Shown here: positions 27,801 to 33,508 of the stretch, piece after piece
Layout of the letters: every line of letters begins with the position of its first letter
Numbering within the stretch: position 1 is the stretch's first letter
Source of the DNA: a virus
IMG/VR virus record: IMGVR_UViG_3300020578_000252
Coordinates: 1-33,508 of that record
DNA: 33,508 nucleotides
Direction: 5' to 3' (one strand)
Translations under genes and position numbers: made by a program
The notes under the pieces: model-generated
What the model was told of the DNA's origin: nothing
The model's database searches: none
Seen by the model: only the letters and a program-made list of their open reading frames with translations

Positions 27801-30800
27801 AAGTATTACTATTGGGTATCAGGTAAAACAGGCGTAGATGTCAAACGAGCAGCTCGAACACTGAGCGTAAGATCCTTGGAATTGTATATTACCAATCCCA
27901 AGGATCAGGCGTTGCCTTATCTGGCATTGTTGTCTCCAAATTCTCTAGCAGTTTATAATATCACTAATCAATTGATTGGCGATGATGTTGCAATACATCT
28001 AGACATTGCTGAAGTCAGAAATAGCAATTTGATACACAATGAATGGCAACTGGTGCAGCAAAATGCCGGAGCGGAATCTATACCTCTTAGATTTATCTTA
28101 AAACTCAAAGACAGTATTGCAGGATTTGACGCCAACGGGCTAACAGTTCCAGACCCTTTGCTTAAAGCACAAGATAAGTTAGGAATACTGGATTTACCTA
28201 GACAAACTTTGGTTGCTAATAGAGTAGGTGCATTACAAGAGTATGTAGAAACTCTTAATACAATTTTAGCACAATATCCAATTTTGCTGATTACTACACC
28301 ATCGTCGTTGCTGCTAGAAGATCCAATTCCTGTGTCGGGATTCGATACTCAAACTGCCAGTGTGACAGAATTGAGTTATTTAGATACCAATGCGTTCCCG
28401 GATGGATATAAAGTTTTGATCCCCAGCGACGCTACCTATCAAGGTAAATGGAGCATTTACAGCTTTAATTCAGTTAACGAAACTTTTGAATTATTTAAAC
28501 TACAAAGTTACAAGACTGATTTATTTTGGAGTCCTGTAGAATGGTATGATAGCACATATCAAAACGGTAAAGACGTAAACTATATTATCAACATTTATAG
28601 TGACACACAGGCCCTTACACCGTCTGTTGGCGACTATATCCGTGTACTAGACAACGGCCAGGGAAAATGGGTTCTATACGAAGTGCTGTCAGATGGTACG
28701 TTTAATTTAATTGGTGCCCAAGATGGAACATTTGAAGTCAGTACCGAAGTTTATGATGTAACAGTAGGAGCAGGATACGATAGTGCAGTTTTTGACTCAG
28801 TGGGATTTGACCCTCAAGCAGTGCAAGAATTACAAAACATTTACGATAGTGTATATCAAGAGATACTGATTGGCAATTTGGGTACAGAGTTGAATCGATT
28901 GTTGCTGACTCTGGTAAATTATATCTTTACTGAGCAAAAAAATCCAGACTGGATTTTCAAAACCAGCTTCATTGATGTATATCATAATCTAAGAACTCTG
29001 GAACAGTTTCCAAATTACGTAAAAGACAATCAAAGTTTTTACAACGATTATATAAATGAAGTAAAACCATATAGAACTCAAATCAGAGAATACATACCCA
29101 GCTACTATAAACAAGATTTGGCTAAAGGCGATTGGACTGACTTTGATTTGCCAAGTGCTTATGACGCTAGATACAACACATTTAGAATCCCAGATATTTC
29201 ATTATCTAGTGATGCTGCATTGTTTGATACTGAATTATATTTTGATTGGGCAAATAATTACAAATTAAAAATAACTGATTACATAATTGGAAATGTTGGC
29301 CTAAACTATATACTACCTCCAAACGTCGAAATCACCGGCGGCGGAGGTTCAGGAGCCAGTGCGATTACCACCATAAATGCGAACGGACAAGTAACAGGCA
29401 TCACCGTGATCAGTGCAGGGTCCGGATATACCTCAACACCAAATGTGTTTATAAATGGTGACGGTGTTGGAGCCACTGCATATCCTTTGCTTAAAAATGA
29501 TTTTTATAGCGCACAGGCCAATTTAAGTTACAACTTGGTAAGAAATGTCACAACCACAATTAAATTTGACAGATTTGTTTATTCAAGCAACTTGGTAGTA
29601 TGGCAACCCAACACGGCTTATGCCAATACAGTGATTACTTCAGGGAACGCTCTAGTAGATACAACAAATATTTACATCAGTTCTGGCAACATTGTTGTTT
29701 ACAACAATCAAGCTTATCTTGCTACAAATGCCAATGTAACAACTGAATCAATATTTGATTTCACTAGATTCAGCCAAATTGATAGTGGTAACATTTTATT
29801 AAATGCATTAGATAGAATTGTTGCGTACTATGAGCCTGAAGTGGGAATGCCTGGAAAAACTTTTGCACAGTTGGTTGACGGAGTAGAATATCCAGGAACT
29901 AATATTATTGGACCTGAGTTTAGAACAAATGCATTTGAAATTACCAGTAATATCATTTCGTTTAACTACACTGGTTTGACCATGGATAGCGGCAATGTAG
30001 ATGCAGTGAATTTTCAAACTCTAGGCTTTGAAATTGATCAAAGCATCAGAATTGAATCATTGGTTCCGTTTGATTTCCAAAATAATGGATACTTTAAAAT
30101 TATTAGTGTTGACAGAGATTCAATGACATTGACTGGACAACCGGTAGAAACAACATACAAGCTGCTACTAGATGATCCAATCACTGCTAACACTGGCGAC
30201 TATATTACTCAGGCCAATACCTTGGCTAATGCTTGGGTGCTGCAATCAGTCACTGATTCGCTTTATGTTGACATAATTTATTCTGTGCCAGAGTTTACCG
30301 TATCGTCTAATACGATCAGTATCAACGGTGCAAGCATGTTGGCCAACATTGCTGAAATCAACACAGGCGGCAATGCCAATGTTACTATATCGTATTTAGA
30401 TTTACAAACAGTATTAGATTCAAATATTTACAGCACTTATCTAGATACAGAGCTAGGAACCAGACCACAAGACATCAACATTGTTGGCGGCGCTTATGTT
30501 GATGCCTACGCGAGTCATGCACCTGAAGAATTGATTCCGGGAAGAATGTATGATGCCTTGGAAATGCGTGTGTTTAGTAACACGGTCGGCAATACAGCAA
30601 CATATGGATTCAGAGTGTTCCAGCCAATGAGTGCAAATGTTTTGTATACAAGAATAAGTGCTAATGCAACAACTACACTTTCAGCTAACTTAATTTTAAC
30701 CGACGATGAAATATTAGTCACAAACGCCGGTATATTACCTGAACCAGGCGCTGCATTGGGAAATCCAGGTGTTATTTTTGTCAACGGTGAACGAATTCAT

Positions 30801-32396
30801 TATTATCAAAGATATGACTTTGCAAAAATGTCTACAGCCGTAGCATGGACTGCTAACACACAGATACCTGTAGACACATTAATTGCACTTGATAGCAATG
30901 TTTACCTGACCACAGGTAATGTATATGCCAATGCCAATGTGTACGTTAATTCTGCTAACGTACAATTAATTAAATTAAATTCGTTGCGACAATTACGTCG
31001 TGGTGTAGACGGAACTGGTGCTGCTAACATAATATTAACTGGCAATCTAGTATCAGACAGTAGTGAAGCTCAAATTATTCCAAATGCTCAAATTGCAAGT
31101 TATGCAACTATTAGCGGCAATGTTAATGTAACGTCAAATGTCACTTATAAAGTTATTCTTGGTGAAGCAATTACAGCAAATATAGGCGACTACATTACAC
31201 AATTTGTAAACAATACTGGCAATGCTAAAATTTTATCTAACGTAACTAATAGTAAAGTAATTGCAGTTGATATTGTGTCACCAGGATTTTATGCTAATGC
31301 CAATCTTGATTACACTTTAACTTTAAGCAGCCCAATTAGTGCTAACCGCGGCGATAGTATAGGTCAATTTTTTGAGGGCAATACCTACCTACTAGAGTTG
31401 TCAAGTCCTATCACATCAAACATTGGTGATTATATCACTCAATTCCAAGGAAATACATATAGACTAGAATTATCAAGTCCTATAAGTGCAAACATTGGAG
31501 ATTACATTACACAATTTGTTGGTAACTTATCTAACTTGCAAGTAATAGATGCTAATGTAGTTTCAAACTTTGTTAACGTACAGTTTGTTACCGCAAATGT
31601 AGAAAACTTAAAATTTGCTACTAATACAGGAACCAGAGTCAATATTGCCAACCTCTATAGCAGTGGCGGTAGCGTGTTTAGTCAAACAACTGCAAATATT
31701 GTAAACATTACACTAAAAGGATTTAGTCCTAATGTATACTCTGTTGGTAGTGCAAATTTACGTGTTTCACGTAATGTTATTAACTCAAATGTTATTCCGG
31801 TGACATTTATTACTGGAACAACTTCGGTTATTCAAACAGCAGCCAACATTGGTACTCGAGTGAATATTGCAAATATTCAAGCAGGAACCTTTAATTTCTC
31901 TACTGCTAATATTTCTTCAATTGCACTTGCTCCAAGTGTTCAAAGTAATCTAAGAGTTAGAGCAAATGTTACATCGTCTATAACTGTGCCAGTTGAGTTT
32001 ATTGCTGGAAACTTAAACACACTTAAAACAGCAACTAACAATGCAACAAGAATTGTTAATGTTAGCACATTTACTAATGTAAATGTTGTTTCTATAAGTC
32101 TAGTAGGGTTTGGTAGTAATTTATTTGGTAATGCTGGTACAAGAATTAATCTAGTTAGTGCAACATCAGGAGTTAGCAGTTTAGTTGCTAATATAGTTTC
32201 ATTTCAACCACTTGGACAAATAACATTTACAAACAATGTTGAATATCCTAGAATCTTACTTTCAAACGGTAATGTAGTGCTTACAAGCACCACAATAACT
32301 AGAAGTAACATATGGGAGCAATTTAGCACAACACTAGAAAACAGCACAACTGTAGCTGCACAGTTCATTAGAGCGGAGCCTAGTTATACACCATGA
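18840..32396 (+). CDS. Giant 4518-aa virion structural protein with FG-GAP propeller and C-terminal repeats
   Basis: The start (ATG 18840, AGGA at 6 nt) gives MAAFKTLQFLPEIFRTDTNR, NGYIGRKLAPSYKTTDSYI and YYSYDPQIDLDKFVNFAQYY, an N-terminus I recognise from very large baseplate-region proteins of marine myoviruses. Residues about 185-245 form a beta domain (FYIQTAPGSLGVDP, GVSGNGQDVGDTVFQVP). A conserved central part holds FNINDYVPGKWRILDYSRQE and FFDTDRPHTHPWEMLGF near residues 1190-1280. Residues about 2190-2815 carry seven FG-GAP-like motifs, consistent with a seven-bladed propeller. A glycine-rich GGGGSGASAITTI, SAGSGYTSTPNVFI motif lies near 3500. The C-terminal ~450 residues are repeats rich in Asn, Thr, Val, Ser. 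The size and position suggest a peripheral baseplate or fibre-attachment component, perhaps replacing gp7/gp10; that is inference. The stop overlaps the next gene (ATGA). Confidence 0.85.
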   Translation: MAAFKTLQFLPEIFRTDTNRKFLNATVDQLVSEPNLTKVNGYIGRKLAPSYKTTDSYITEPTKARQDYQLEPSIIIKDPATNKLTFATTYNDIVNKINFYGGFGSNQNRLFDNEYYSYDPQIDLDKFVNFAQYYWLENGPGAVTITATTVPLEQTFTISFDITTQTYRFSGYNNIPNPVITLARGGRYTFVSNEPGNKFYIQTAPGSLGVDPSVPNLSTRTVLGVSGNGQDVGDTVFQVPVESAQVQWSSMPIVDNVNFATNLSYQSLQGCLVTELETVLGGLDGPTSSLEDVSIIFVNNGYIDDIYWHNTARVVGNTIYLDQDVLVPFDERNNIYQINVKPDVDGNPRVYLTNKFTVSNEQKVRIIAGATNAGREFYSRLDIYNEVPTITAPLSLLYYQSDQSDLAVGGIQLINPAAAVINPALEIVGQKNYTSPGGIVFTNGLKITFDSTAAEPYANNTYYVDGVGTAIVLILVSNLTSPELNNDLSTPDYLTINRGGADLNGWTRSNRWFHIDVIEKTAQYNNTDLVLNQTLRSQRPIIEFKPNLQLYNFGREGKNPIDILDDVITNAYLQVQGVLCESTTELTITVDSNTVTLTNGDRVIFSQDDNLDVRNKIYDFSIELMTEAPDPLEYRAYIRESDDTTVDEGQTIIVNSGDNGQKQWYFNGNSWIQSQQKTQINQAPLFDIINQEGISFGDNSVYPGTTFIGSKIFSYKTGSGTNDTVLGFPLSYKNLITQGDIQFENNIDLNSFTYIISAGVTDTVLINSGFIQKNLSRTTSARLNTWVINSNFSKQYQVFNFTYDGATNLFPVDILPDISVEIPNIKVIINNIPVSNGQFGITKVVDKLAILVDSTLLTTGDVVFISIFNSTNTSSQGFYQVPANFDVNSLNTELETLTLGQMRNHLIVYKSNSLDIVGDVPGDSNIRDLDFFNRGGSILQHSAPLIYAGLFLNHPEMNFVDAVKLASREYTQFKIRFLELAANLDLDRTNIAECVDIIMSSLNSVKNDNFPWHYSDMIPHRIDNRVDLPSYTVFDSAIRAYEITSIFQDTVVGNKAVFVYLTRQLNGTNTTTLLVKGQDYYFDQTRPAVVIQDTFNLLYNDILSIIEYNNTDGSYVPETPTKLGLYPKYVPEIFTDNTYRTPRQVIQGHDGSLTPAFGDFRDNILLELERRIYNNIKVDYDPVSFNINDYVPGKWRILDYSRQEFDQLLSQSFLRWAGTNRVDFTTNNTFQASDAFTWNYKKFRDVINGENLQGTWRSIFRYFFDTDRPHTHPWEMLGFSEKPDYWNDRYGPAPYTGGNIVLWSDLESGYIHAGDRAGIDLRYSRPGLTSVIPVDENGNLRSPAEFLVTDFDSSNANTSFAVGDIGPTELAWRRSSDFPFAVQYALAIGKPARYFSLLADVQKYNRNTITGQFTDTTTNQHLQPTVLRVNGYVDITGTVERSAGYLNWIRDYIKNLGVTDAGTILKDNLARISVQLAYKMAGYSDKRFLELLAEQVSPSSINDSVVIPEENYTIELYKGAPLNKITYSAVIVEKTVNGYTVSGYNTTNPYFYIVPSLPNNNAYTIDVSGQRGTIFKDFKNQRLTIPYGFEFSKKQQVIDFLVSYQRYLIAQGFVFEDRENILNEKKDWILSAKEFLHWAAQGWRIGNIIVLSPVSTTLKVFNDQAIVDEITNTANGSRVLDINFQPVKKNNFTIVRDSNLFTFKSLREQTIGLAEFNLVQYEHLLLLDNTTVFRDVVYVPETGNRQYRLKLVGTKTGSWNGSLELPGYIYSSDKIDEWRPGQDYLKGSLVVNKARYYTASENISAADQFQITLWKQIDQSELTSGMVNNLATNAKQAITYYDINDQPLDEKIQLLSNGLIGFRPRQYFTSLGIDNVTQSKFYQGLTKQGGTANAINSLRGAQFKNLNTELNFFENWAIRVGEYGALDINQFYEFILSESEFDNNPAVFQLTNGATAAQTDILSFAETDVYKISGPYTANFLRTQSITQPNEFKPLPVAGFVNLDDADSTIFDITDYTQYASIVDDMAVGYTVWTARDFDKQWNIYRATDVAGLAFILRYNIDSQAELVMSAEHGLGGGELIALKNFDERYNGIYRVDLIIDSTRFLITIYNNLQDLIDDEAVLGNGIVYKLVSSKLSTPIDVVNSTPSNGWIDNDKVWVENLDNQSNWGVYTKTQPWDYQDKIELGESQYAGNDHFGKAIVMDNNAFYLYSGAPDSSSGRVSIFVRNIYNAWDSYGFLWGNNPALDSFGKVLATATVGSSNYLIVSAPDSGTKQGVIYVFENQTLMQILSDSSGSAGDEFGASLAMSSDAKYLYVGAPGANKVYCYALNYPREQTSQNIIGSTGVDTFNLSFPAADASDIIVTSPLRSSEYFPGIDYTVASSPDRIIFTVAPLNGERITIQKRTYFYSLLDTLPLASESIAGSRFGSAIVCNNSGSTIAVGASSTTVDGLQDAGAVYVYHRTVTEFVTNGITNTFTLPDNLGNIFYVYYNGLLYINPTNYYVIGTNIIQFAGFDIPAAGNKLKVESNQFILDQTIYPETVGLAGGSFGSGLTMCSTGCNLYVTSPTYQESNYKFGLATRYVNVGRVYGTVTGTIANPTVTIGETIIINDRVVTFTGTGLASVILNINGANIPGVTASNENNKLKIDSDVVVAANKLNIVSGNSGTPLQDLGIVDYQYVQALRHPESLGETFGSVIKVDQSSGTLAIGSDGADIAISVAIDSTLAIPTVFDSGGTKFVDLITDSGAVYVYNLMSNPYEDVNNPSLFAFTQKLTGPSLDTGFNFGAAIELKTDYLVVGVTNDYNIVLEGGSLYYFYNQDAKSGWALTRYKEPRVDTGAVHSAFLYNTVSQNILDFFDYLDPAKGKLLGIVDQELDYKEEYDPASYNRTSRTETINNTNFYWSDRQVGRTWWDLSLVSFIDYEQDVLQYRVNNWGSLFPGSQVVIYEWIESDFLPSQYVDSVGDGIPKYSDDTAYSSVTVVDPASGIINQKYYYWVSGKTGVDVKRAARTLSVRSLELYITNPKDQALPYLALLSPNSLAVYNITNQLIGDDVAIHLDIAEVRNSNLIHNEWQLVQQNAGAESIPLRFILKLKDSIAGFDANGLTVPDPLLKAQDKLGILDLPRQTLVANRVGALQEYVETLNTILAQYPILLITTPSSLLLEDPIPVSGFDTQTASVTELSYLDTNAFPDGYKVLIPSDATYQGKWSIYSFNSVNETFELFKLQSYKTDLFWSPVEWYDSTYQNGKDVNYIINIYSDTQALTPSVGDYIRVLDNGQGKWVLYEVLSDGTFNLIGAQDGTFEVSTEVYDVTVGAGYDSAVFDSVGFDPQAVQELQNIYDSVYQEILIGNLGTELNRLLLTLVNYIFTEQKNPDWIFKTSFIDVYHNLRTLEQFPNYVKDNQSFYNDYINEVKPYRTQIREYIPSYYKQDLAKGDWTDFDLPSAYDARYNTFRIPDISLSSDAALFDTELYFDWANNYKLKITDYIIGNVGLNYILPPNVEITGGGGSGASAITTINANGQVTGITVISAGSGYTSTPNVFINGDGVGATAYPLLKNDFYSAQANLSYNLVRNVTTTIKFDRFVYSSNLVVWQPNTAYANTVITSGNALVDTTNIYISSGNIVVYNNQAYLATNANVTTESIFDFTRFSQIDSGNILLNALDRIVAYYEPEVGMPGKTFAQLVDGVEYPGTNIIGPEFRTNAFEITSNIISFNYTGLTMDSGNVDAVNFQTLGFEIDQSIRIESLVPFDFQNNGYFKIISVDRDSMTLTGQPVETTYKLLLDDPITANTGDYITQANTLANAWVLQSVTDSLYVDIIYSVPEFTVSSNTISINGASMLANIAEINTGGNANVTISYLDLQTVLDSNIYSTYLDTELGTRPQDINIVGGAYVDAYASHAPEELIPGRMYDALEMRVFSNTVGNTATYGFRVFQPMSANVLYTRISANATTTLSANLILTDDEILVTNAGILPEPGAALGNPGVIFVNGERIHYYQRYDFAKMSTAVAWTANTQIPVDTLIALDSNVYLTTGNVYANANVYVNSANVQLIKLNSLRQLRRGVDGTGAANIILTGNLVSDSSEAQIIPNAQIASYATISGNVNVTSNVTYKVILGEAITANIGDYITQFVNNTGNAKILSNVTNSKVIAVDIVSPGFYANANLDYTLTLSSPISANRGDSIGQFFEGNTYLLELSSPITSNIGDYITQFQGNTYRLELSSPISANIGDYITQFVGNLSNLQVIDANVVSNFVNVQFVTANVENLKFATNTGTRVNIANLYSSGGSVFSQTTANIVNITLKGFSPNVYSVGSANLRVSRNVINSNVIPVTFITGTTSVIQTAANIGTRVNIANIQAGTFNFSTANISSIALAPSVQSNLRVRANVTSSITVPVEFIAGNLNTLKTATNNATRIVNVSTFTNVNVVSISLVGFGSNLFGNAGTRINLVSATSGVSSLVANIVSFQPLGQITFTNNVEYPRILLSNGNVVLTSTTITRSNIWEQFSTTLENSTTVAAQFIRAEPSYTP
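25393..27285 (+). repeat. Seven FG-GAP-like protein repeats (beta-propeller region)
   Basis: Within the giant protein, seven blade-start motifs occur in order: DHFGKAIV (near 25420), DSFGKVLA (25574), DEFGASLA (25732), SRFGSAIV (26107), GSFGSGLT (26476), ETFGSVIK (26907) and FNFGAAIE (27179). Most are followed by a strand ending in GAP-like text (YSGAPDSS, VSAPDSG, VGAPGANK, VGASST, VTSPTY) and then an aromatic strand (VSIFVR, VIYVFE, VYVYHR, VYVYNL, LYYFYN). Blades 3-6 are separated by insertions. Seven units fit a closed integrin-alpha-like propeller. Confidence 0.7.
30157..31530 (+). repeat. Five copies of a Pro-Ile-x-Ala-Asn-x-Gly-Asp-Tyr motif
   Basis: The giant protein repeats YKLLLDDPITANTGDYITQ (near 30157), YKVILGEAITANIGDYITQF (near 31147), YTLTLSSPISANRGDSIGQF (near 31312), YLLELSSPITSNIGDYITQF (near 31387) and YRLELSSPISANIGDYITQF (near 31459). 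The last three are in tandem with a 24-25 residue period. The DNA of the last two is also very similar, suggesting recent duplication. Confidence 0.8.
31566..32200 (+). repeat. C-terminal 63-76 residue repeats of the giant protein
   Basis: Three units begin VQFVTANVENLKFATNTGTR (near 31578), VTFITGTTSVIQTAANIGTR (near 31800) and VEFIAGNLNTLKTATNNATR (near 31992). Each continues into VNIAN- or IVNVS-type strands, and then SIALAP, ITLKGF or ISLVGF strands. They are diverged in DNA but clearly related in protein, and rich in Asn, Thr, Val and Ser as in beta-structured fibre segments. Confidence 0.65.
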
Positions 32397-33097
32397 ACAA
32401 CAGCCAACTAAATAGTAATATGGATAAAAATATGGAAGATTTACAAGAAAATTCTATGGACAAAGACACCAAACCCAATGAAACCGGAGGCATCCATGTG
32501 CAGGGACATATCAAAATCTTTGACCCCAAATCCGGCGAAATTTATGTGGACAAGCGGAACGCTATTCATTACGAAAATATTAGCGAGGCCATTGCTTACA
32601 CTTTGGCAAATAAGGGCCAAAATTATATCTATGAAATGCATTTTGGCAACGGTGGAACCAGCATAGACCCTACTGGTATTATTAACTATCTGCCGCCCAA
32701 TGTAAACACTGGCAACAGTAACTTATACAATCCCACATTTGCCAAAATTGTAGATAATACCAGCGCACTAAATGCTGACCCCACTAGAAATAAAATGGAA
32801 ATTAGGCACGTTCCTGGTAGAGTTTATACAGATATAGTAATAAGCTGTCTATTAGATTACGGCGAACCTACAGGCCAAAGTGCCTTTGATAACAGCACTA
32901 ACTTAGAAGACACCTACACCTTTGATGAATTAGGTTTGAAGGCTAGAAGCACAGACGGTAGTTCGGGATTAACTACTACTGGAAAACTTTTAACGCACGT
33001 TATTTTTCATCCGGTGCAAAAAAGCTTGAACAGATTGATTCAAATTGATTACACAGTTAGAATTCAAACATTAACAAATTTTAGTAGTATAGGATAA
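32393..33097 (+). CDS. Virion structural protein, baseplate/fibre region (234 aa)
   Basis: The ATG overlaps the giant gene's stop (ATGA at 32393-32396), so it is likely translated by coupling; its own GGAG is 14 nt away. An ATG ten codons in (32420) is the alternative start. After an Asn/Asp-rich leader of about 33 residues come HVQGHIKIFDPKSGEIYVDK, RNAIHYENISEAIAYTLA and MHFGNGGTSIDPTGIINYLP, a set common to small structural proteins beside the giant gene in marine T4-like phages. The C-terminus (LLTHVIFHPVQKSLNRLIQI) is a beta-rich segment. I do not assign a T4 gene number. A role joining fibres to the baseplate is inference from position. Confidence 0.6.
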   Translation: MNNSQLNSNMDKNMEDLQENSMDKDTKPNETGGIHVQGHIKIFDPKSGEIYVDKRNAIHYENISEAIAYTLANKGQNYIYEMHFGNGGTSIDPTGIINYLPPNVNTGNSNLYNPTFAKIVDNTSALNADPTRNKMEIRHVPGRVYTDIVISCLLDYGEPTGQSAFDNSTNLEDTYTFDELGLKARSTDGSSGLTTTGKLLTHVIFHPVQKSLNRLIQIDYTVRIQTLTNFSSIG

Positions 33098-33102
33098 ACA
33101 CA

Positions 33103-33508
33103 ATGAGTTATTTTGTAAACAAAACCGACGGATCAGTGATTGTAGTTTTAGATGGTACCAAAGATACTACCAGCACCAGTCTCACACTGTTTGGGCGGTT
33201 GGTACAAAATTACGGCGATCAAACCAATGAAAATTTTGTTCACTTACTAGAAAACTTTGCATTTGGTAGTGCGCCAGCCAATCCAATTCATGGACAACTA
33301 TGGTTTGATACAAGTATTAACAATCTTAAAAATTACACCACTGATAATATCTGGGTTGTAGTAGGCAGTGAGATTACAGGTAATCTTGATGTATCGGGCA
33401 ATGTGCATTTTGGGCCATACAATTTTGCTTTCAAAGATCTTGATGGAAATGTTCAGATAACCAATAGTGCTAATGTAGGCAATGTCAGTTTTTACACCAA
33501 CGTAAACG
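33103..33508 (+). CDS. Fibre-like structural protein, cut off by the window end
   Basis: The ATG at 33103 has AGGA at 33091-33094 (8 nt spacing). The frame stays open for 135 codons to the end, so the C-terminus is missing. It contains FGRLVQNYGDQTNENFVHLL, ENFAFGSAPANPIHGQLWFD and a tryptophan-valine strand, then LDVSGNVHFG, which begins the short beta repeats typical of tail-fibre shafts. I know this N-terminal module (NYG, LLENFA, GQLWFD) from marine myovirus fibre or structural proteins. It probably anchors a long fibre to the baseplate. Length and tip are unknown. Confidence 0.7.
   Translation, partial: MSYFVNKTDGSVIVVLDGTKDTTSTSLTLFGRLVQNYGDQTNENFVHLLENFAFGSAPANPIHGQLWFDTSINNLKNYTTDNIWVVVGSEITGNLDVSGNVHFGPYNFAFKDLDGNVQITNSANVGNVSFYTNVN

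Overview
The window reads as a stretch of a large, AT-rich tailed phage genome (myovirus morphology, T4-like core) of the kind seen in aquatic or marine phages. The evidence is a set of recognisable T4-type proteins: the recombination nuclease pair gp46/gp47, the late sigma factor gp55, and baseplate proteins resembling gp26/gp51, gp48 (or gp54), gp53, gp5, gp25 and gp6. They sit among very long structural proteins of a type common in uncultured marine myoviruses. The host cannot be named from this sequence. I see no tRNA, rRNA, integrase, CRISPR array or insertion sequence.

Layout. Positions 1-632 (+) hold the 3' part of a gp26-like baseplate hub gene and a short gp51-like reading frame in the -1 frame. 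That frame has no usable start of its own. A T-TTT-TTC slippery heptamer, followed after 6 nt by a perfect 10-bp stem, points to programmed -1 frameshifting. Positions 633-1042 are a convergent, gene-free, hairpin-rich intergenic region. Positions 1043-7752 (-) form one leftward block, which in transcription order is gp55, SGNH-hydrolase-like, gp47, sulfotransferase-like, gp46, radical SAM, GIY-YIG nuclease. Each of the three core T4-type genes overlaps the start of, or directly precedes, an accessory enzyme gene, giving an interleaved core/accessory arrangement. Positions 7753-7815 are a divergent promoter region. Positions 7816-33508 (+) are a continuous rightward structural block: tail-tube cap-like, gp53, a 984-aa hub-like protein, gp5 spike, a 362-aa spike-associated protein, gp25, gp6 with a (Gly5Ser)n tail, a 34-aa small ORF, a 4518-aa giant structural protein, a 234-aa structural protein, and a truncated fibre-like protein.

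How the genes work together. gp55 would direct late transcription. AATAAATA elements, one base off the T4 late consensus TATAAATA, precede the structural block, gp25 and gp6. gp46/gp47 would process DNA ends for recombination-dependent replication. The rightward genes build the baseplate, central spike and peripheral adhesion apparatus. Most rightward genes are joined by TAATG or ATGA stop-start overlaps, so they are probably translated as a coupled set.

Most noteworthy are the frameshift signal at 396-456, the coupled core/accessory pairs, the natural glycine-serine linker tail on gp6, the 34-aa gene too small for usual ORF callers, and the 4518-aa protein, which contains seven FG-GAP-type repeats consistent with a complete seven-bladed propeller.
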